DNA of 64,000 nt, taken from NCBI RefSeq assembly GCF_047675955.1, contig NC_132927.1:66941702-67005701 (forward strand), written 5' to 3'. Within the stretch, counting starts at the first letter, position 1. Each line of letters starts with the position of its first letter. Below the pieces are notes generated by a model. That model ran no database searches. It was not told where the DNA came from and saw only the letters and a list, made by a program, of their open reading frames with translations. The DNA comes from Chlorocebus sabaeus. Lineage: Eukaryota; Chordata; Mammalia; Primates; Cercopithecidae. This document shows positions 12,268-24,999 of this stretch, one piece after another. The translations under genes and the position numbers were made by a program.

Positions 12268-12306
12268 ACACACATACGCGCGCACGCGTGCACACACACA
12301 CACATA
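12268..12306 (-). promoter_or_regulatory. UG/CG alternating tract upstream of the W10 acceptor
   Basis: These 39 bases strictly alternate purine and pyrimidine, with a CGCGCG centre and CA arms. On the transcribed strand they read as UG repeats starting 31 nt upstream of the first base of exon W10. UG repeats are known binding sites for TDP-43 and CELF proteins. A regulatory role here is inferred from position only. Confidence 0.45.
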
Positions 12307-13379
12307 AAAGAAGCCATCATTTCAATGTCTGATTCTCTTTAAATATCAAGTTGTTTCACGATGTGCCTCATTTGCATTTTAAGCCAAGTCTTTATGGCAG
12401 CCCCAGGATATTAACCACAAATATGAAAACGGAAGCCACCTTCGAGAGACGTTCTGAGTGACAGAGTGATACAAGAGACCCTGTTTCTCTACATAGCTGC
12501 CAATGCTGCTCCAAGTCTTTCCCTTCTCCCTAAGTAAACACTTTCTCGTTCTGTCCACAAAACTGATCTACTTCTGATTATGCTCACGATGATTTTGCTC
12601 TAAGTGGAGACACATACAAAGTGTCAGAGGTTTTTAGTGGAATTAAACTGCCTTAGCTTAACTGTTCTCATTTTTTCAAGTATTACTGAAATTAAAGTGC
12701 TTAATAAGTTATAAAACCTTTAGCAGAGCTTTCCAAATGATCAAAGGCCTGTGGTTCTTTGCAGGTTCCTTTGTCTTGGACCTCCATCAGACATCAAGGA
12801 AACATGCCAAAACAGTAAACAACAAACAAAGGCCCCACACCTTTCCAAACTACAGCCCAAAATAAGTTGATTGAGAAACAAATTGCAATGCCACATGCAA
12901 AGCAGATGTGTCCAAATTCATGTAGGACCAGACACAACCTGAACCTTTAAATGCAACAGCTGTTCCAGACTTTCTTCAAAATCATCCAAGCACAAGGGTT
13001 GATAAAATGCACACACAATGGGTATTTGACACCCTGGATACCGTGCAGGTTTGGCAGTAACCAGGGAGGATTAGAACCCGAAGCTAGATTTTGAAATAGA
13101 GCTCTGGACTGAAGCATTCTTACACAACCATCCCACAGATGCCTTCCCGTCTTGCTCCAACTCCAGTCCTCTGTGGGGCCTCTTCTTAGCTCTCCTGCTT
13201 TTTCCCAAACCCTCAGTAACCTCCCTCCATAGTAGAAGGCCATGACTTCTCTTCCCAAACCAATTAATTTTCCTCAATGAACTTCTTTTCTTGATGGATT
13301 TAGGTTATAACTGCTGGCTGGTGGAGGCTTTTTGCTTTGGAACCATAGAATCACGGCTCTCATGGTTGGAAGGGAGACC

Positions 13380-13475
13380 ATCCACCCCAATCCTTCAGTT
13401 ACAGGGAGGAAGCTGAAGTCCAGGGAGGTGAAATGGCTTGGGCAAGGTCACCCAGCTATGAGTGTCTGACAAGAG
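13380..13475 (-). repeat. MIR-like fragment
   Basis: Readable signature: ggaggaagctgaagtccagg, then cttgggcaaggtcacccagctat. Diverged. Confidence 0.6.
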
Positions 13476-13784
13476 AGTGATTCCTGTCCATCCTCTCCTC
13501 CTGGTCAAACCCCCCGCCCCGCCCCGGGGAAGCAGGTAAACACTCCTCGCAGCTCTGGTGTTCTGACACCACATGCCCACAAAGGCTGCTGCCACACCCA
13601 CAAGGCTCCATTTACTCATCCTTCCCCAAGTGACAGCCTACTGTGTGAACAGCACTCAACCTGGTATTGACAGGTGGGTCGAAAGGCACAGCACAGGCAT
13701 GATGTTGACTTGCAGGGATGACCAGGGCAACCAGGGACAAACTGATACAGGGATCAAAATGATGCCTTGAAGGAATTCAAAGCT

Positions 13785-13905
13785 GGTTCGTTCATTTAGC
13801 AAGTATTCCTGAGTGCTGAACACATGCCAGGCAGCATTCCAAGTGCCAGGGTAAAGCAATGACAACGACGGGCATGGGTTCCTGGAACCTACAGTCCAGT
13901 GAGAA
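13785..13905 (+). repeat. L2-like fragment
   Basis: Resembles the L2 3' region (ttcatttagcaagtattcct followed by catgccaggcagcattcca and a tacagtccagtgag motif). Boundaries are approximate. Confidence 0.5.
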
Positions 13906-14957
13906 AGATACTGAACAAGAAAGCGAGGCAAAAGGAAGAAGTTCAGGCTGCTACAGGAGGAAGGCTTCATGGAGAAGGTGAGAGAAGTTGTCGGTGTAGC
14001 GGAGAGATCAGATGGTCAATCAACGCCCACACCTGCTGCAGAAGCCCAGCTGTGAGCCATAGTCAGGTGACAGGACCTCTACAGGGGCGGTATCTTGGTT
14101 TCCTCTGTCCCTAGGTTGCCAATGGAAGCCACTTCTCAATGCCATTCCCAAGCAACCAGGAAGACAGGTGCATACCTCAGCTCAGGCCTGCCAGGGGAAT
14201 GGCATGTCTGGAGAGCTGACCTTTGAATCACCCTCCCAGTCAGCACTCAGGAATGTGCTGGGGTTACCACCAGTGTCTTGCACCTGGCGGGTGGGCAGGC
14301 ATGTGGCCAACATCCCCAGAACAGCTGGGAGGGGATAGGAGGGTTTCGGGAATGGCAGAGGCAACATCTAAAAGCTGCCTTGGGGAAGACGAAGGCTGGC
14401 AAAACTTGCCCCTCATGCAAGGAGATAGTGTTAAGTCCCCTTTTTCGAGTAGCCACAGCGGAAAACTGTTCATGTCTTCCACGTATTGTAAAGGACCTGG
14501 TTCTTTTGTCTCTGCCTGCTGGCATCTTCCTGCCAGTCAATGATGCCCTTATGATAACCAGACCCCAATCAGTGGCTAAATCCCCACCATGCAGCTCAGC
14601 ACTGGGTTCTGCTACCTGGCTCCTGCTGGCAAGGGACAAAGGCTCTTTGATGACTCCTGGGTTCAGGGTATATGCCATGTGCTGCTCCCCAGGTTGCCAT
14701 CTGACCCTAGCTTGGGCCCTCCAGCTGTGTGGATTTCATGTCCAACAGCAGAGCCGGGAACTCCTGCGTCTTCACAGCTGATGCTCAAACCAACCAAAAC
14801 AACAGGCTCTTTGCTGAAACCTCTGAGAAGGGTTCCTGGCTCCAGGTCAGCCTCGATGGAATAAAGGAAGATCACCTACCATTTCAAACTGAAGAGCTGA
14901 GGGGGTTGTATCAAGATATAGAGTGCAGCAAGCATAGGAAACACTAGAGAAACTGAC

Positions 14958-15030
14958 CTGTCTGGAGATGGCAAGTTGCAGAGCCAGGTAGAAAGCTGCT
15001 TGGTGATCTGTGGGTGACAGGCTGTGGGCC
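14958..15030 (-). CDS. TTC7B: TTC7B coding exon W9
   Basis: The exon is 73 nt: one base completing Arg, then 24 codons: AHSLSPTDHQAAFYLALQLA then ISRQ. It closes one TPR at SLSP and supplies helix A of the next (AAFYLALQLAISRQ, with the small residue Ala8). The acceptor is TTTTTCAG (AG at 15032-15031). The donor is GTCAGT at 14957-14952, slightly off consensus at +3. The reading joins directly to IPEAL of W10. Confidence 0.96.
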
Positions 15031-16339
15031 CTGAAAAAGTATTTATGGCTATTAGTACATGGAGAGGAGGCCATTTTTACTCTCCCTATCAAACAAGTCT
15101 TTTCCACATTTGCATTCTTATACTAAGGCCCCATATTTATTTAACTATGTAATGCTTCATTTAAACTCTTCTTCTTTGTCCACCTACACATGTTAACAGT
15201 TTCCCTCTTACCAGTGTGTAAAGGTACAGAACAGGAGCGCGTTTTGTCTAGCATCTAAAATGGCAGCCGCAGCTTGTCGGCTTTGCAGAGGGCCTCGAGG
15301 TGAAGAATCCACAGGCCCTGAGGCCTGATCTCCCCAGCAGATGGGCCCCTGTGTCATGCTGGGACACAGTGAAGCCATGTGTGCACTTGGCAAGGCGATG
15401 GCTGCTTTGGTTAAGTTTGGCTCGGCCTTCCTTAATGCTACTTTATCCAAATTTCTAGATTTCAGAGAAACCATATGAAAATCAAAGACCCAGCTTTGCT
15501 TATAAAATGAGGTTTTGGTTTTTGGTGAAAAAAGGGAGGAGAAAGACACTCATTCAGTCTTTTGAAGCTTCTACAAAATTCCATGCCGTTCACTGATTTA
15601 TTCCAAATAACTGTGATGTGTAAGAGTGTGGTGAGACATCAGGCTCAGTTTTAAGAACTGACATCAGACAGGAAGGGACCATACTGGCCTCCTAGCTGAT
15701 TGCCAACGTGGTCTTCTCTGCTTCTATGTGGAAGTCATTTTTATTTCAGCATCAGCAACTCAAATGTGACTACGTACAAGACATAAATTCTGTGTTTAAG
15801 TCTGCTGGGAAGAGAAAAACAAACTTCTACTTTCTTTAAAAGGCACCATGGAGCAGACTAATTAGGTGGGATCCAGATAGTAAACAAAACTTCATGCTGT
15901 TCTGTCAACATTCTGTGATTAAAGGAGGCTCTTCTACCAGCAGAAAACAAATTTGAGATGAAAAAGAAAACCAAATCATTACGGATTCAACTGTGGCAAA
16001 CAGGCCAAAGATGGCTTTCTACAATAATAAGGTCTTTTAATTGAATTGTCTGCTGCAGGGAAGGGAGCTAATAAGCCTCCCAGGTGTTTGCCATCCAGAA
16101 AATATGCTAAGTCCACTAATTTAGCGCATTATTTATGCAAACGTAGTAGCTCATGTGCAGGTCCAGGGTAAGGCAAAGCTAATCTCTGTCCTTATATTAA
16201 TCTTAAGAGCAAAGCACCTAGACTTTCAGTCTAGGGGAATCTTCACTTGGCCTCAAGACATAGCCTTAGGACGTTTCTTAGCTTAGTTGAAGAGGCTGAA
16301 GCTGATATTGCCTGTGTTATCCTTTTACATGTCTTATTT

Positions 16340-16651
16340 CCTTTTTTTTTTTTTTTTTTTTTTTTTTTGAGACAGGGTCTCACTCTATCACCCAAGCTGG
16401 AGTGAAGTGGCATGATCACTGCTCATTGCAGCCTCAACATCCCAGGGCCCAAGCGATCCTCCCATCTCAGCCTCCCAAGGAGCTGGGACCACAGGCGTGC
16501 TCCCCACGCCCAGCTAATTTATAAATTTTTTTGTAGACATGGGGTTTCGACATGTCATCCAGGCTAGTCTAGAACTACTGGGATCAAGTGATCCTCCCAC
16601 TTTGGCCTCCCAAAACGCTGGGATTACAGGCATGAGCCACCACGCCCAGCT
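16340..16651 (-). mobile_element. Alu (AluJ-like) with target-site duplication
   Basis: Reverse Alu with a 28-base T run. atgtcttattt occurs immediately before (16329 onward) and after (16658 onward), a recognisable target-site duplication. Old-family features include gatcctcccatctcag. Confidence 0.93.
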
Positions 16652-17709
16652 ACTAAATGTCTTATTTCTAAGGTCCACTTAGTATATAGCAACTTTTAAA
16701 ATTTTACAAACGTTGGCTTTCCATGAATTTGTACATCAAAGAATATTTTTCTTTGGTGTTTATAACAGTGAGATTGAAAAATCATGGTTTTCTCTCATAA
16801 TTATTCAGGAAAAAGAATACACAATTATGAAGAAATTTTTTGATTTATTTTATCTTTTTTCACAAATAATAAAGTTTATACAACCCTCAAAAAGAATTTC
16901 TTAGAGTTATAATTTTCTCAGTTCAATTCATATTCTTCACAAATAAATCAAGTCATGGTTGCCTCTATGCAATACCAACCAACTGAAGGGCTGGCAATGA
17001 TCTTTTGAGTTGAGGGCGTGCATAAAGATAGTTCTGGCTAAAGACCCCATGCTGGCCTCATCAAATGATTTTTCTCTGTTAACCACAGCACCATGAAAGG
17101 AATAAACCAGCAGTGCTAGAGATCTTGGTATTTCTGGAGTGCGTTAGGGCAACATCTGAAGGATTTCCAACTTGGCTAATGATGCATATTCAACTGCCAA
17201 ATTTCTAATGAGGCACAACTGAAACATACACATTTTAAAAACCTTATTTCTACAATTTGGCTAATGAATTCAACTGACCACTTTACCCACTGAAGGAAAA
17301 AAGGAAATAAGGAAAATGCCAAACAAAACAAGAAAAAGCTCCCTGTGTTGATCTCAAGTAGATGCTGAAATACTTGCTTCCCACAGAGCAACTTCAGCAG
17401 CTAAGCTTCCTGTGGGAAAGCCCCTTTGGTATGCCACAGGCAACTCGCAGGACAGAAATCCTCAGGCAAGGCAGGTGAGAGAAAGGACATCAGTAATCAG
17501 AAGAACTGCAAGCCTTCTGAAGTCTGTACATGAATCTAAAGCAGCCTCATAAACCCCCTGCCGATATACTGAATACCTAAACTGCTCAGAAATACCTAAA
17601 AGACCTAAAAATGTCACCACAGGGATGCTCACAAAACGCTTCCCTTATCTCAAAGCACCTCCACATGATTAATTCAGTTTCTCTCCCATGAAGAAGAGCC
17701 CACTCATCC

Positions 17710-17838
17710 TTTTATCCACTTACCCACCCATCCACCCATCCAACCACCCACCCATCCACCTATCCATCCACCCACCATCCAACCATCCATCCATCCATCC
17801 ATCCATCCATCCATCCATCCATCCATCCATGCATCCAC
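17710..17838. repeat. (ATCC)n / (CCAT)n tetranucleotide repeat
   Basis: About 130 bp of ATCC units, irregular (ACCC-rich) on the left and perfect for roughly 13 units on the right. Confidence 0.95.
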
Positions 17839-20204
17839 ATTATGCAGTATCTATAATATGACACCAGGGCCTATGCTAACTTCTGGGGAGCATGGAGATG
17901 AATCATGTTAGTGCCTTTCCTTGATGAGCTCCCACCCCCACTCCAGAGGGAGAGACCCAAAATGACCATCATGACAGTGCAGTGGGAGCAGTGCCCAGAG
18001 ATAGGCATGCTCGGCTGCTACTGGAAAGCATCACATGGTCGCATGGGCTTCCCAGATCACCTGGCTAGAACCCAAGGATGTTGTGGCATCTACCCCAGGG
18101 CTCTCCTAGATTCCATTTCCAACATTCTCTAGAGCTGAACCAAGAATATAGAGAAGGCTGATCAATGTTGACCTTAGTCCATAAGGCACATATCTTGTAA
18201 CAATAATAACTACAATTTGTGAAGTTATCAACTATTAAGCTTCTTGTCCAAAAACAGCCAGCAAATGAGAGAAAGCCAGAAGTGGAGTGGAAAGCACGTG
18301 ATTGCAAAGCCCATTCTTTGTACACTGTCACCTTGCTGCCTTGTTTAGCCAATTCTCCTTGAATTCCCCTTCAGTCCTGATTACAGGGCCCATTGGATTC
18401 GTGCATTAAGTTTTTTTAAAAGTGCAAACCCTGGTTAAATCTGTTGCTCAGGAATCTCTCGTTAGTTACACACACAGAGGGTGACCAACTTGTCCTGGTT
18501 TGTCCAGGATGTTCCTGATTTTAGGATTGAAAGTCCCATGTTCTGGGAAACCACTCAGTCCTCAAGAGATTGGGATGGCTCATCACCCTATATGCACAAA
18601 TCATACCACACTTAAACTCGAGTTAGGAGAGAAAGGGGAAAACAAAGCAAGACTGTGTACCCTATGGCACAATGGGTGGTAAACACAACCACCACCACGC
18701 CACCCCTGCCTCCTGGAGCACCAGGCTTTATGCATACTGTGGGCCATGCAATGAAAGGCGCTCTCAACTGTTTTCAGGATTGCTTTTCTCAGTAGGATGT
18801 GAGAGCCTGCAGAAGAAGCAACTCAGATCAATTCAGCATCTTCAGAAGCTTTGCAAACAATATTGTGTTCTTCTTCACTATACTTTTGTACAGGGCAAAT
18901 GAATTGGTTCAGCTGCTTGGGTTGAGCTTATGAGTGTAGGAACAGCTGAGGGTCTCACATTCAGATGCAGCCGCCCAACCTGGATATCTTCAAAAATCAC
19001 CTCTTTGGATCCACTAGAGAACAAATATTTCTGAATTATGGTTCCAGTCATAATTAAGAGTTAACTTTCTTGTGCTATATCTGCAACCCCATCCCTTCTT
19101 GAATTGTGTTTTCTTTTTAAACAAAAAATGCAAAACATTAGTATAAACAGAATTGTGGGGAGGATATTTAAAATACATAGTAGAGAAAGTACTTCTCATC
19201 AAAGTAGTTTTAAATTATCCATTTACATTTAAGAAGTAATACAAATCATTTTTATTTACTTAAAATCTTTCCCTTAAAGATGTTGGTTAGGATTGCAATT
19301 CACTAGAATAGTCCTAGTTACTGTGTACTTGAAACAAAATGAAAAACATTCCTTTGAAAAACATTCTATATTTCACACAACTTCTAATTTAGGTTAGCCT
19401 TCTGCAATATCATCAGTTAGGTTAGTGGGATTTTATTACTCTTTATTCCCATATGAACTAATATTTTAAAAATCTCTTTGAATTTAAACTTAAGCAAAAG
19501 ACGAACAAAAAAGAATTCAGGCCAATGGAGCAGCTGTTACATAACATGAAGTTATACTGGCAGCTCAAGGCAGACCACCACTGTGGCTGTTTTTAGAGAG
19601 CCAGTAAGATGTGCTGATTTAAGAAAAGTGAAACAGATGTAATGACCACTTTCTTAAGCATCCATGTGTGGGTTCTACAAACTAGGACTGGAGAATTTAA
19701 ATCTCCAAATCATTTGAAATGGAAATGCTTTCCACACTCCGTGCTGAAGAACATCAACAAAAGCTTAGCACAGAGACAGGAGATCTGTTTGCAGATGTCA
19801 GTTGGTACTTTTTATCATTACCCAGACTGGGGCTGGCAACCTGAAGTAGCTACCGGCAAGGCTGCTAGGAAACAGAAATGAGACGGAAGAGTTTCAGACT
19901 CACCGAAACCAGTGATCATGATTTCATGAAAAAAGGCACATGGACACCATGATAAATTGGTAGGCAGCCCCAGTTCTAAGGAAAGAGTCTAACAAAGCTT
20001 GTCAGGTATTAGGAAGGCCTCATGAAATGTTCATGTAAGTATCTAAGTTTCTAATACAGTTCTAAGAAATCAGTGTAACTCAGATATATTTAAAGTGACA
20101 GCATCAATACCAATTCTAGATTTCACATCATGGGGCTATGCTTCCAGATAATTTCATTTTTGTGATTATACCTGTAATGAGAATAAAATGAGGGCAATGT
20201 AGTA

Positions 20205-20425
20205 TGGTGGGGCAGGAGAAACTGGGTTAGAGTCAGGAGACCCTGACCACATACTGACTTCAACAGCTGCGGGACCGGCAGCTCCTGTACCTCCTGTGCC
20301 TCAGTCCCTGACCTGCAAGGGACATATTGTCTGTCTGTCTTCCTTACTTGTGTGTGGTGAGCAACAAATTAAATAAGGGATGTGAAGGCACACTGTGACG
20401 CTCGAGCATTTTATAATGGCTAGGC
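20205..20425 (+). repeat. MIR-like SINE
   Basis: Diverged forward MIR: gggttagagtcaggagacc, then ctcctgtgcctcagtccctg. Confidence 0.6.
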
Positions 20426-20592
20426 CTTCTCCTAATTTCCTGAGAGACACAATGACAGAGAGAAGCACAAAGTGTTATGGAACAAGGTGGGGGCGGGGAG
20501 TTTGGGGCTCACCGTCTTCACTCAGTATTTCAGAGACTTCCTGAAATCGGCCTTCTCATTCCTTAACACAAAAACCTGCAGCTTGACATATT

Positions 20593-20614
20593 AAAAAAAA
20601 AAAAAAAAAAAAAA
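20593..20614. repeat. Poly(A) run, 22 bases
   Basis: An isolated A run. The sequence before it is not a recognisable Alu or L1 tail. Confidence 0.9.
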
Positions 20615-20949
20615 GCCAGAAAAGAATAATCTCTTCTCTAGATGATGACAAATGTCTTTAAAAGGACTCATCTCCCTCGGCATACAAAGTATCTGTCTTT
20701 TTCGAGCTGAAGTCACTTCATTAGGAATGAATAAAATGTGCCCAAATGGATAAACAGATTAAGAGTGCAGATTGATACAGCAACAAGTGACGTAGCAGGG
20801 TTTGCACGCTGTGTGTTCAGTGCTCAGGACGAAAGACTCTCAGGGGTAAAACACTGTTTACATAATCTTTATAAATATCTCTTCTTTTTATACTCATCAT
20901 ACTTTGGTGTCATTATGTACAGCGAGTGAAAAGATGAACTCCCACTCAC

Positions 20950-21007
20950 CTCTGAAATGCAAGAAGCGCCTTTCTCTGTAGGACCTCCTGCATCCCTCGC
21001 AAAGAAG
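20950..21007 (-). CDS. TTC7B: TTC7B coding exon W8
   Basis: The exon is 58 nt: two bases completing Ala, 18 codons reading SLRGMQEVLQRKALLAFQ, and two bases (AG) of an Arg codon completed in W9. It bridges the helices of one TPR and enters helix B (RKALLAFQRAHSLSP, with Ala20, Phe24, Ala27 and Pro32 spacing across the W8-W9 junction). The acceptor is TTCTTAG (AG at 21009-21008). The donor is GTGAGT at 20949-20944. Confidence 0.95.
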
Positions 21008-23093
21008 CTAAGAAAAGGGTTCAATTAGTCAGTGGCATGGGAGATCAGGGAGTTTCTGACAAATACAAAACCCATCACAAAACCTGTGCATTCAACTGGA
21101 TGAAAAGCAGCAATGTCTGAGTGCCTATGTGCCCAGTCCTGCACCAGGCCCTGGAGAAGATAGCAAACAGAGCTACCCCCGAGTGCTCGCACGCATTGGG
21201 TGTGACTGTGGAACAATGCCAAGGGGGCAGTGTGAGTTGGGTGGTCACTCTTGGTACTCCCAGGCATATGGGGGCCATTTGCAAAAGACCAGTTGGGAAC
21301 TCCAGAAGGAGCATGACTGCCCTCTCAAGTGCAGGCATGTAACTCAGGGGAACGACAAGCTCCATGAGGGTGGGGTGGGAGGGATGCAAGCACCAGCAGT
21401 GTTGATTTTGACAGCCTTCAGAGTCCCTTCTGCCACTGACAAGCTGCAGTACTGGGCTACCGACACTAGCTTGCTGCCTTGAAAGGCCAACTTGGTTCAC
21501 ACTGGGCAATGGCCAGGACTTTAACACCTTCAAGTGAACACAAGGGGTGGAGTAGACAAACCCAACACAGATCATGGAAAATTAGCTCAAAAGTGTGAGG
21601 CCACCTGGCTGTGAGTCAACACTTCTCCTGTGCAGAGCACGTGAGAAATGGCCCCTTAAGCCTGGCTAGGAATGAAAAAGGTGCTTTTTACTACGGCAAG
21701 AGAAAAAGTCCTGGAGGAAACTGTTTATGGTTGGAACTGCAAGAGGCCGTTACCTAACGCCTCCAACATGGCACCTCCCAGCCTGGCATGAGACTGAGAG
21801 CAGTGAAAGGCTGCCAGGGGGTCAATGTGGCTGGAGACCATGGCTAACGTAACTTAGAACAGCAGTGACCCAGCTAGAGAGAACCTCAAAAGGCCCTAAC
21901 TGACCCATGAATGGAAGAGGAAGCCCCACAGGGTCAAGCAACTCTCTCAAAGTTGCAGGAGTAATGAGGGGTAGAGTCTGAACTAAGAATTTACATAGGT
22001 TAATATGTGGCATTAAATTTGCCCTTCACTCAAAGTCTACTATATCAAAAGCTATGTGCTGGGTATTGCCAATGTATCATATGTATATGGAACATTAGCA
22101 AGTAATCCATATTGAAAAGCAATTAATATGCAAAACTTCCCCAGGACCTTTGATATTTTAGGGCAGAGAAAAGAATTTGGAGTACTTTGTAAAATAAATT
22201 ACAACAAAACCATAAAGAAAAAAAGGAAGTATTATAAAAGTCAGGATAGTATTTCCTCTTAAGGGAGAGAAGGGGGTTTGTGATTGGGAGGTGCACATGG
22301 AGGGCTCCCCAGGTGGCTGGCAAGGTTCTAGCTTCTGAGCAGGCTAACGGCTACAAGATATTTTGCCTTATACTAATTCAAATTCATTAAATTATCCATT
22401 TGTTTCTGAGATTTTTGTTTTGCATTTGTGTTACATTTAACAACAACATGATAAAAGAACAGTAATAGTTCAGGAAAAGTTTGTTAAACTTTCTGCAACT
22501 ATCACTGAAAACTTAAGTATACAAGATTTTTTCTTAGCTAGAATCCCATCCATCAGAACTCTAAGCACATCCAAAATCACTGTTTCCAAGACCCCTAGGG
22601 GTCTTGTGAGCTGCTGCACTGCACATGTACGTATCTACAAATTAAAATGTGCAAATGGAGAAGGGGCATTTCCTGACCAGTCAAGGAAAGCTTCCTGGAA
22701 GTGTCTGGCCGACTCTTCCACATTCCTGTACCTAAGATCCAGCATCCCTTCACACAGGACAGCCCAGACCAAGTGGTAGGACAGGGGCAGGTGCAAGGCT
22801 GGGTGGGTGAATCATCCTGCAAAGCCCAGCGAGGTGCCCAGTGCACCACCAGCATAATGTACCTGAATATGAGGCTTGGGAGCCCTGGCACAGGGCCTTC
22901 CTCCCTGCCCTCCCATTCTCCCATGAGACCAAGCAAAGAAGACAGCAGCACAGGGGCCCCACCGAACAGCACAGCAGAATGCCCCAGCTTCTGCACCCTC
23001 CTGAGACAGAAGGGGACTGTGGGAATCCTGTAGTGTAGACTTAGGCAGTCCAGCCCTGCAGCTCAGCAGCCCTGGGGGTGGGATGTCTCTCAC
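21008..23093 (-). other. TTC7B: TTC7B intron W7-W8 (2086 bp)
   Basis: There is no Alu or L1. A faint MIR-like patch lies near 21900-21990 (the accctctc / aagcaactctctcaaagttgc style of a decayed MIR minus strand). Otherwise I see no feature. The overlapping frames at 21075-21575 and 22595-23093 look fortuitous. Confidence 0.8.
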
Positions 23094-23211
23094 CGTCAGT
23101 GGCCTGCAGACTGTACGTGAGCCCCAGAGCTAAGTAGCCTTTGGCCTTGAACTCTGACGTTTTCTCTCCCACATCAACGACAGTTTTGGCAAACTTTTCA
23201 GCCTCTTCCAA
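23094..23211 (-). CDS. TTC7B: TTC7B coding exon W7
   Basis: The exon is 118 nt: 39 codons plus one base. It begins LEEAEKFAKTVVDVGEKTSE and ends FKAKGYLALGLTYSLQATD. The first half is the second helix of the pair begun in W6. FKAKGYLALGLTYSLQA is helix A of a further TPR whose helix B is delayed into W8 and W9. The acceptor is TTTTTCAG (AG at 23213-23212). The donor is GTGAGA at 23093-23088. The trailing G joins CT of the next exon to give Ala. Confidence 0.96.
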
Positions 23212-23955
23212 CTGAAAAATGAGACAAGTTAAAAACAACAACAACCTGCAGAATTTCTAACATGAGTTCCCATAAGCATCTGCTGCCAAAATTGGATTTC
23301 TGATGAGTCACTTTGAAAATGACTCCCATATCTCCCAATCCCACTCCGGTGGTTCTGTTTTCTTTCTTGAGCCTCTCTAATAGTTCGCAGGATTCCTATT
23401 TTGCTTTTTCTCTTTAAAGTTTTCCTTACTGCTTATTTGCCTTCTTTTCCAAAGTTGTTTTCATATTTGGTGGGGGTCTATCTTTTTTATCTTTATTTTT
23501 TACTGATTGGTTCTATAATGAAGTTGTGCTAGGTATTCAGAAGCTGAACTGAATATATTTGTAAAGAATAAAGTTCTTGGAATGTTTTATGTTTCAGCCT
23601 TTCTTTTTTTCCCCCCAGGATATAAAGAATACATTTAGGCTTGGATTCTCTTTGCCATGAACTGTTATAAATTTCAAAATTCCATCCACTTATTTTACAA
23701 ACCTCAACACATGTACCTTGTGCCAGCAGATTCCAATGAGAAAATGTGCACCTGTAAACTACACCCACAATAAGACCTGGTGCACAATTCATTAGAGGCA
23801 AAAATAGTAAGATTTGTTCCTTCAAAGTATGGCAAACGTTGATGATATTGAGTTGGGTGATAAGACACTGGAGTTCATATACTCTTGAGTTTTGTGGTGT
23901 TTAGAAATTTTAATAATAAAAATGCAAGAAAAAAATATACAGAAAAGATTTGTTA

Positions 23956-23956
<1 letters not shown>

Positions 23957-24011
<55 letters not shown>
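23957..24011. repeat. (TA)n followed by poly(T)
   Basis: About 40 bp of perfect TA repeat runs into 16 T. It sits just upstream of the Alu at 24022. Confidence 0.92.
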
Positions 24012-24021
24012 AAAGAGGTCT

Positions 24022-24283
24022 GGCCGGGCGCGGGGGCTCACGCCTGGAATCCCAGCACTTTGGGAGGCCGAGGCGGGCGGATCACGAGGTCAGGAGATCG
24101 AGACCATCCTGGCTAACACGGTGAAACCCTGTCTCTACTAAAAACAGAAAAAATTAGCTGGGCGTGGTGGCGGGCGCCTGTAGTCCCAGCTACATGAGAG
24201 GCTGAGGCAGGAGAATGGAGTGAGCCGAGATTGCACCACTGCACTCCAGCCTGGGCAACAGAGCGAGACTCCGTCTCAAAAAA
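24022..24283 (+). mobile_element. Alu (AluY-like) with internal deletion and target-site duplication
   Basis: Starts ggccgggcgcgggggctcac, with little divergence in the left arm. About 25-30 bases of the right arm (the usual cgtgaacccgggaggcggag region) are missing between gaatgg and agtgagccgag. The duplicated target aaagaggtct is at 24012-24021 and 24284-24293. Confidence 0.94.
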
Positions 24284-24999
24284 AAAGAGGTCTATTTAAG
24301 GCATTTCAAGATGTATATGTTACAGTAATAAATAAAGCCAGAGCTGGGAGGAGGGCAGTAGTCACTGCTGGGAACTGGCATGTTCCAAATGCAAAAGTTG
24401 TGTCCACTCCTCCGCCTGCCCACTCCTGGAGCGCCTGCGCCATCCCCTTGCTTGCTCACAGCCCCAAACTGTCAAATCCCACGTGACCACACTACGCCTT
24501 CACAGCTGTGCGTTTCAGGTGAGAGCCTGTGCTTTCAAAACATCTTTTCTACATTTTCCCAAGCAAAATGGAACTAAACTGGAACACTCTTCGCTAGGCT
24601 TACTTTTCTCCTACTGGGTGAGAATATGTGGGAAAAAACCAAAGAGCAAGGATATAAGGGTGAACAACCTGAGCTTGTAAGGCGCTTTGGTCTTTTTTGA
24701 GCAAATCATTTTTATTGCTAATGTTGACATGAAGTTAAAGAAAAGAAATTAGAACTCTATCGTATGTGGCAATTATCTATACCACCATCTCGGCAATTAG
24801 ACTGAGTTTTCTATTTTCTACTCAAATGATGTATTTTTTGAGGTACTAGAATTGTTACAAATCAGGCTATTGCCAAATTCAAATTTGAACAAGAATATTT
24901 GAAGAAAAATGTGAATGTGAAGGAAGAGAAATGATGACAGTTGAATTTAACATATGAGCTGAAATTTAGGGTGACTCCTTGCTCTTTAGAAAGTCCCAG

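Larger units (their letters stand above)
12238..14957 (-). other. TTC7B: TTC7B intron W9-W10 (2720 bp)
   Basis: This intron has no Alu. It contains the alternating tract near the acceptor of W10, a MIR-like piece near 13380-13475 and an L2-like piece near 13785-13905. The stretch 13906-14950 has overlapping open frames on both strands, but I recognise none and see no splice-supported exon in it. Confidence 0.85.
15031..20949 (-). other. TTC7B: TTC7B intron W8-W9 (5919 bp)
   Basis: It holds one minus-strand Alu (16340-16651), an (ATCC)n tract near 17.8 kb, a MIR at about 20205-20425 and an orphan run of 22 A at 20593-20614 with no readable retroposon in front of it. The remaining sequence (15031-16339, 16652-17709, 17839-20204) shows nothing I can identify. 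Confidence 0.85.

Noticed and set aside
12144..12332. Plus-strand frame over exon W10
   Set aside because: Antisense shadow of the TTC7B exon.
14278..14781. 167-codon open frame on the plus strand with several overlapping frames
   Set aside because: No recognisable domain, antisense to TTC7B, overlapping frames on both strands open in the same GC-richer patch, no splice or promoter support.
21075..21575. 166-codon minus-strand frame just downstream of exon W8
   Set aside because: No domain and no splice-site evidence of an extra exon; W8 joins W9 in frame without it.
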